Source: Streptomyces tendae
GTDB lineage: Bacteria; Actinomycetota; Actinomycetes; Streptomycetales; Streptomycetaceae
DNA length: 64,000 nucleotides
Assembly: GCF_014650435.1 (NCBI RefSeq)
Contig: NZ_BMUY01000011.1
Location: 62,001-126,000 of the forward strand
Reading direction: 5' to 3'
Shown here: positions 58,494 to 64,000 of the stretch, in pieces
Layout of the letters: every line of letters starts with the position of its first letter
How positions within the stretch are numbered: the stretch's first letter is position 1
Notes under the pieces: generated by a model
Told to the model about the DNA's origin: nothing
Database searches by the model: none
Seen by the model: the letters and a program-made list of their open reading frames with translations, nothing else
Program-made: the position numbers and the translations under genes

Positions 58494-60464
58494 TCAGTTC
58501 TCTCCTTGCACTGGCATGACGATCCGTCCTTCGCCGGACTGCCGTCCGTCGCCGGGCTGTTCCACTGCCGGTCTCCCGGGCTCCTCCACGGCCGGTTCGG
58601 CCAGGGCCAGGCTCGCGCTGATCCGGCCGGCGACGTCGACCGGGGTGAGGCCGATGTCCGCGAGCACCTCGGCGCGCTTGGCGTGCGCGAGGAACTGCTC
58701 GGGAATGCCGAAGCGGCGTACGGGGACGTCGACCTCGGTGTCGCCGAGCGCCAGCGCCACCGCGGAACCGACCCCTGCGGCACGGCTGTTGTCCTCGACG
58801 ACGGCCACCAGCCGGTGCCGGGCCGCCAGCGGCGCGAGCGCCGGGTCGACGGGCTTGACCCAGCGCGGGTCGACGACGGTGCAGCCGATGCCGCGGGCCT
58901 CGAGGAGTTCGGCGGCGCCGAGGCAGACGGGCGCCATCACACCCACGGCCACGAGCAGCACCTCGGGGCGGTCCGCGGCGTGCAGGACGTCCAGGCCGCC
59001 GATCCGGTCCACGGCGGGTACGGCGGGCCCGACGGACTCCTTCGGGAAGCGCAGCAGCGTCGGCGCGTCGTCCACCGCGACCGCCTCGCGCAGCTGTGCG
59101 CGCAGTTGGTCGGCGTCGCGCGGCGCGGCGATGCGCAGCCCGGGGACGACCTGGAGGACGGACATGTCCCACATGCCGTTGTGCGAGGCCCCGTCGACGC
59201 CGGTGACGCCCGCCCGGTCCAGGACGAAGGTGACCCCGCAGCGGTGCAGGGCCACGTCCATCAGGAGCTGGTCGAAGGCGCGGTTGAGGAAGGTGGCGTA
59301 GACGGCGACGACCGGGTGCAGTCCGCCGGTGGCGAGGCCCGCGGCGGACACTGCGGCGTGCTGCTCGGCGATGCCGACGTCCCAGACGCGGTCGGGGAAC
59401 CGTTCGGCGAAGGGGGCGAGGCCGACGGGGTGCAGCATGGCCGCGGTGATCGCCACCACGTCCTCGCGCTCCTCGCCGATCCGGACGATCTCCTCCCCGA
59501 ACACCGAGGTCCAGGAGGGCCCGCCCGACGGGCTGAGCGGCTCGCAGGTGAGCGGGTCCATCACGCCGACGGTGTGGAAGTGGTCCTCCTCGTCGCGCAG
59601 TGCGGGTTCGTAGCCGCGGCCCTTCTCGGTGAGGCAGTGCACCAGTACGGGGCCGTGGAAGCGTTTGGCACGGCGCAGCGCCGACTCGACGGCGCCGATG
59701 TCGTGCCCGTCGATCGGGCCGAGGTACTTCAGCCCCAGGTCCTCGAAGAGCCCCTGCGGTGCGAAGGCGTCCTTGAAGCCCTTCTTGGCGCCGTGCAGGG
59801 CCTCGTAGACGGTGTTGCCGACCACGGGGGTGCGCTGGAGCACGTCCTTGCCCCAGGCCAGGGCCCGCTCGTAGCTGTCGGTGGTGCGCAGGGTCGCGAG
59901 GTGGTTGGCGAGGCCGCCGATGGTCGGGGCGTACGAGCGTTCGTTGTCGTTGACGACGATGATCAGCGGCCGGTCCCTGGCCGCCGCGATGTTGTTCAGC
60001 GCCTCCCAGGCCATGCCGCCGGTGAGCGCGCCGTCACCGATGACGGCGACGACGTGGCTGCGCTCCCCCTGCACCTGGCGGGCCTTGGCGAGGCCGTCGG
60101 CCCAGCCGAGGACGGTGGAGGCGTGGCTGTTCTCGATGACGTCGTGCTCGGACTCCTCGCGCGAGGGGTAGCCGGACAGGCCGCCCTTGCTCCGCAGCTT
60201 GGAGAAGTCCTGACGTCCGGTCAGCAGTTTGTGCACGTAGCTCTGGTGGCCGGTGTCCCACAGGATGCGGTCGTCCGGCGACTCGAAGACCCGGTGCAGG
60301 GCGACGGTGAGCTCCACCACGCCGAGGTTGGGTCCGAGGTGACCACCGGTGCGGGCGACCGCGTGCACCAGGAAGTCACGTATCTCGTCGGACAGTTCAC
60401 CGAGTTCCGCCTCGGACAGCGCCTTCAGGTCGCGTGGTCCCCGGATGTTCTCCAGAATCGTCAC
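58494..60464 (-). CDS. dxs: 1-Deoxy-D-xylulose-5-phosphate synthase
   Basis: The 656-residue ThDP enzyme has the Dxs blocks [66 protein letters not shown] and [20 protein letters not shown]. It condenses pyruvate and glyceraldehyde-3-phosphate at the entry of the MEP pathway. Its place between ispG and hpnO suggests it supplies isoprenoid units for hopanoids. A second housekeeping dxs elsewhere is likely in Streptomyces but not visible here. It starts with GTG 60464 and has an extended, Glu/Pro-rich C-terminal tail of about 40 residues. Confidence 0.96.
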   Translation of the reverse strand: MTILENIRGPRDLKALSEAELGELSDEIRDFLVHAVARTGGHLGPNLGVVELTVALHRVFESPDDRILWDTGHQSYVHKLLTGRQDFSKLRSKGGLSGYPSREESEHDVIENSHASTVLGWADGLAKARQVQGERSHVVAVIGDGALTGGMAWEALNNIAAARDRPLIIVVNDNERSYAPTIGGLANHLATLRTTDSYERALAWGKDVLQRTPVVGNTVYEALHGAKKGFKDAFAPQGLFEDLGLKYLGPIDGHDIGAVESALRRAKRFHGPVLVHCLTEKGRGYEPALRDEEDHFHTVGVMDPLTCEPLSPSGGPSWTSVFGEEIVRIGEEREDVVAITAAMLHPVGLAPFAERFPDRVWDVGIAEQHAAVSAAGLATGGLHPVVAVYATFLNRAFDQLLMDVALHRCGVTFVLDRAGVTGVDGASHNGMWDMSVLQVVPGLRIAAPRDADQLRAQLREAVAVDDAPTLLRFPKESVGPAVPAVDRIGGLDVLHAADRPEVLLVAVGVMAPVCLGAAELLEARGIGCTVVDPRWVKPVDPALAPLAARHRLVAVVEDNSRAAGVGSAVALALGDTEVDVPVRRFGIPEQFLAHAKRAEVLADIGLTPVDVAGRISASLALAEPAVEEPGRPAVEQPGDGRQSGEGRIVMPVQGEN

Positions 60465-60489
60465 GCTCGGGCCCCCTTCGGTCCGCGTT

Positions 60490-61644
<1,155 letters not shown>

Positions 61645-61648
61645 GACG

Positions 61649-62671
61649 TCACTCCCGGTTCGAGGAGACGGTCTCGCGCATGGCGCGCAGGGACTCCTTG
61701 AGCGAGCCCATGGTGGCCAGGACGGCGGTGGGCTCGTAGCCGCAGTGCGCCATGCAGTTGTCGCAGCGCGGGTCCTTGCCGCGGCCGTACTTGTCCCAGT
61801 CGGTCTTCTCGATCAGCTCCCGGTACGTCGGGACGTAGCCGTCGCTCATCAGGTAGCAGGGGCGCTGCCAGCCGAAGAGCGAGTAGTTCGGGATCGCCCA
61901 GGCGGTGCACGGGAAGTCGACCTTGCCCTCGAGGAAGTCGAGGAACAGCGGGGAGTGGTTGAGCCGCCAACGGGCCCGGTTGCCGCCGGAGAATGCCTTC
62001 CTGAACAGCTCGCGGGTCTGCTCCACGCCCAGGAAGTGCTCCTGGTCGGGTGCCTTCTCGTAGGCGTAGGCGGGCGAGATCATCATCTCGTCGACCTTGA
62101 GGTCGTCGTTGAGGAAGTTGAGCACCTCGACGATGGTCTGCGGGGTGTCGGTGTTGAAGAAGGTCGAGTTGGTGGTCACCCGGAAGCCGCGCCGCTTGGC
62201 CTCCTTGATGGCCTCCACGGCCTCGTCGAACACGCCTTCCTTGGCCACGGACTCGTCGTGCCGCTCGCGCAGTCCGTCGATGTGCACCGCGAAGGCGAAG
62301 TACGGCGAGGGCTTGAACTTGTCCATCTTCTTGCGCATGAGCAGCGCGTTGGTGCAGAGGAAGACGTACTTCCGCTTGGCCACCAACTGCCGCACGATCT
62401 CGTCGATCTGGGGGTGCATCAGGGGTTCGCCGCCGGCGATGGAGACCATCGGCGCGCCCGATTCGAGCACCGCCCCCACGGCCTGCGCGACCGGCATGCG
62501 CTGCTTGAGCACCCCGGCCGGGTGCTGGATCTTTCCGCACCCCTCACACTTCAGGTTGCAGGCGAAGAGCGGCTCCAGCTCCACGATGAGCGGGAACTTG
62601 TCCCGTCGGCGAATCTTCTGTTCGGCCAGGTATGTAGCGACCTTGATGGACTGGCGCAGGGGCATGGCCAT
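61649..62671 (-). CDS. hpnH: Adenosyl-hopane synthase (radical SAM)
   Basis: The 340-residue radical-SAM enzyme has the cluster motif CNLKCEGC near residue 38, the GGEP motif ([11 protein letters not shown]), and a C-terminal cysteine-bearing region ([20 protein letters not shown]). HpnH attaches the 5'-deoxyadenosyl group of SAM to the C-30 side of diploptene. Its start, [20 protein letters not shown], matches the family. It lies between hpnG and ispG with gaps of 4-6 bp. Confidence 0.96.
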   Translation of the reverse strand: MAMPLRQSIKVATYLAEQKIRRRDKFPLIVELEPLFACNLKCEGCGKIQHPAGVLKQRMPVAQAVGAVLESGAPMVSIAGGEPLMHPQIDEIVRQLVAKRKYVFLCTNALLMRKKMDKFKPSPYFAFAVHIDGLRERHDESVAKEGVFDEAVEAIKEAKRRGFRVTTNSTFFNTDTPQTIVEVLNFLNDDLKVDEMMISPAYAYEKAPDQEHFLGVEQTRELFRKAFSGGNRARWRLNHSPLFLDFLEGKVDFPCTAWAIPNYSLFGWQRPCYLMSDGYVPTYRELIEKTDWDKYGRGKDPRCDNCMAHCGYEPTAVLATMGSLKESLRAMRETVSSNRE

Positions 62672-62677
62672 CTGGGC

Positions 62678-63319
62678 TCACCTCCGGGGGAGCAACAAAG
62701 AACGGTGCCATTCGAAAAATGCGGGAAGAACGGATCGAAGAACGCGGAAAGCCGATATTCCACCGCGCACGGTGCCGATCCGGACGAGTTCGTGTTCTGG
62801 AGCGTCCACGACCACTCGGACGGCCGCAACCGGGCGCGGGCCCGTGCGGACGGCGCTCAGGAGCGTGGCCGCGGACTCCATGTCCACGGCGATCGCGCCG
62901 GTCGCGAGCAGGTCGGCGCGTTCGGGGCCGCGGACGACGTGGTCCGAGCCGGTCAGCGGCCCGGTGTGGACGGTGCGCCCGGGGACGGCTCGCGCGAGTT
63001 CCTTGACGAGCCGGTCGGTCGAGACGCAGGGGACGGTGGAGCGGGGGTCCCGGGTCTCCTCGGCGACGACCAGGTCGCCGGGGTGCATGCCGGTGGCCAG
63101 TCCCGCGCAGAAGCCGGTGGCGAGGACGGCGGCCGACTCGAGCGCCGGGTCGGCGAGGACCCGGGCGACCGAGCGTTCCGCGGCCTTGGGGCCCATGCCG
63201 GTGCGCAGGACGGTGACCGGCCCGCCGGCGCCGGCGCGGTCGCCGGTGCGCAGGGCGAGGTGCTCGATGCCGAGCGCGCAGGCGATCAGCAGCGGGGACG
63301 GGCCGGTCTGCGGGGTCAT
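62678..63319 (-). CDS. hpnG: Adenosylhopane nucleosidase/phosphorylase
   Basis: The 213-residue protein resembles the MTAN/PNP nucleoside phosphorylase family, with GMGPKAAERSVARVLADP, VLATGFCAGLATGMHPGDLVVAEET and AIAVDMESAATL (the purine/ribose motif). HpnG removes adenine from adenosylhopane to give ribosylhopane. The ATG overlaps the shc stop (TGATG), so production is coupled to the cyclase. It is followed 6 bp later by hpnH. Confidence 0.92.
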   Translation of the reverse strand: MTPQTGPSPLLIACALGIEHLALRTGDRAGAGGPVTVLRTGMGPKAAERSVARVLADPALESAAVLATGFCAGLATGMHPGDLVVAEETRDPRSTVPCVSTDRLVKELARAVPGRTVHTGPLTGSDHVVRGPERADLLATGAIAVDMESAATLLSAVRTGPRPVAAVRVVVDAPEHELVRIGTVRGGISAFRVLRSVLPAFFEWHRSLLLPRR

Positions 63320-64000
63320 CAGCTGCCCTTCACCTCGGCCGCGGCGGACTCGGCGGGGGCCTCGGTGGCGCGGGACTTCTTGGCGAAGGGCTCCCCGTTG
63401 ACGTACCGGCCGAGCGCGGTGAGCGGGAAGACCTGGCGGTAGAGGTTGTAGTTGATGGAGAAGTCCCACGGGAAGCCGGTGCCCGTGAAGTAGGGCTCGT
63501 CCCAGGAGCCGTCCTCCCGCTGGGTGGCCGCCAGCCACTCGATGCCGCGCGCCACGGCCTTGGACTCCCGCTCCCCCGCCGCCAGCAGGGCCATCAGCGC
63601 CCAGCCGGTCTGCGAGGCGGTCGAGGCGCCCCGGCCGCTCCACTCCCGGACGTAGCGGTAGGAGCGCAGGTCCTCGCCCCAGCCGCCGTCCTCGTTCTGG
63701 ACGGACTCCAGCCAGCGCACCGCGCGCCGGATGGCCTGGTGCGAGGTGGGCAGCCCCGCGGCGGTCAGGGCGGGGATCACGGACCCGGTGCCGTAGACGT
63801 AGTTGACGCCCCAGCGGCCGAACCAGGAGCCGTCGGCCTCCTGGGCGTCCAGGAGCCACCGGATGCCGCGGCGGGTGCGCGGGTCGTGGGCGAGGCCCTC
63901 GACGGCGAGCATCTCGACGACGTGCGCGGTGACGTCGGCGGACGGCGGGTCGATGACCTCGCCGAAGTCGCAGAACGGCAGCCGGTTGGGGAAAGCGCTG
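63319..64000 (-). CDS. shc: Squalene-hopene cyclase (C-terminal part, N-terminus off the window)
   Basis: About 227 C-terminal residues are present. They start with the segment FPNRLPFCDFGEVIDPPSADV and contain three QW-type repeats (QEADGSWFGRWGVNYVYGTG, QNEDGGWGEDLRS, QREDGSWDEPYFTGTGFPWDF) of class II terpene cyclases. The enzyme folds squalene into hopene at the membrane. The catalytic DxDD motif lies beyond the window edge. The reading frame is open to position 64000. It overlaps hpnG by one base. Confidence 0.96.
   Translation of the reverse strand, partial: SAFPNRLPFCDFGEVIDPPSADVTAHVVEMLAVEGLAHDPRTRRGIRWLLDAQEADGSWFGRWGVNYVYGTGSVIPALTAAGLPTSHQAIRRAVRWLESVQNEDGGWGEDLRSYRYVREWSGRGASTASQTGWALMALLAAGERESKAVARGIEWLAATQREDGSWDEPYFTGTGFPWDFSINYNLYRQVFPLTALGRYVNGEPFAKKSRATEAPAESAAAEVKGS

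Overview
The window is high-GC (about 70-73 percent) actinomycete chromosome, almost certainly Streptomyces. Support for this includes extreme G/C third positions, frequent GTG/TTG starts, a WhiB-type regulator, a conservon (CvnA-D), a hopanoid operon, an IolC/aldolase/IolB/IolD inositol cluster, and a candidate c-di-AMP riboswitch upstream of a LysM/M23 cell-wall hydrolase. The gene order (inositol catabolism, glutamine-synthetase-like gene plus amidohydrolase, Mrp antiporter, tdh-kbl, conservon, hopanoids) resembles, from memory, a chromosome-arm region of S. coelicolor-type genomes.

Layout. 1-9368 is a sugar/inositol region. A CUT2-type ABC transporter with an IolE-like isomerase reads left, and iolC-aldolase-iolB-iolD-gntR reads right, from a divergent promoter holding a perfect 15-bp inverted repeat. 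9375-24901 is mixed metabolic and regulatory DNA: aldo/keto reductase, ankyrin protein, tRNA-Pro(GGG), DUF309, CobF, DHA2 drug exporter, TauE/SafE permease, acyl-CoA ligase with thiolase, lipase-like hydrolase, WhiB, DUF3140, HhH protein, lipoprotein, a GlnA-like ligase with an amidohydrolase, and a NUDIX-like protein. 24914-31493 is a six-gene Mrp cation/proton antiporter operon (A/B fusion, C, D, E, F, G), followed upstream by a second identical tRNA-Pro(GGG). 31789-38076 holds an MFS exporter, YjbR, GNAT plus XRE-cupin, and the tdh-kbl-lysR operon. 38264-42235 is a conservon with a GAF-domain gene at its end.

42777-49822 is the most unusual part. It is a four-gene operon made of a stand-alone CHAT (caspase-like) protease, a zinc-ribbon protein, a three-TM protein and a 1590-residue TPR protein, followed by another zinc-ribbon gene. 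The CHAT gene begins with the linker that, in the fused TPR-CHAT proteins I know of, follows the TPR array. The TPR protein contains the matching pre-CHAT linker but continues into more TPRs. It looks like a split and rearranged TPR-CHAT effector system, possibly for conflict or regulated proteolysis.

50503-56997 contains an MBL-fold hydrolase with two possible tiny genes, TetR, SGNH hydrolase, the LysM/M23 hydrolase with its riboswitch, a dual-specificity-like phosphatase, and an XRE-cupin/DUF6126 pair controlled by a doubled TTGCC-N5-GGCAA site. 57108-64000 is the hopanoid operon reading left: shc (cut by the window end), hpnG, hpnH, ispG, dxs, hpnO-like aminotransferase. It bundles MEP-pathway supply genes with cyclisation and side-chain genes. 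I found no insertion sequence, integrase, prophage or CRISPR array.
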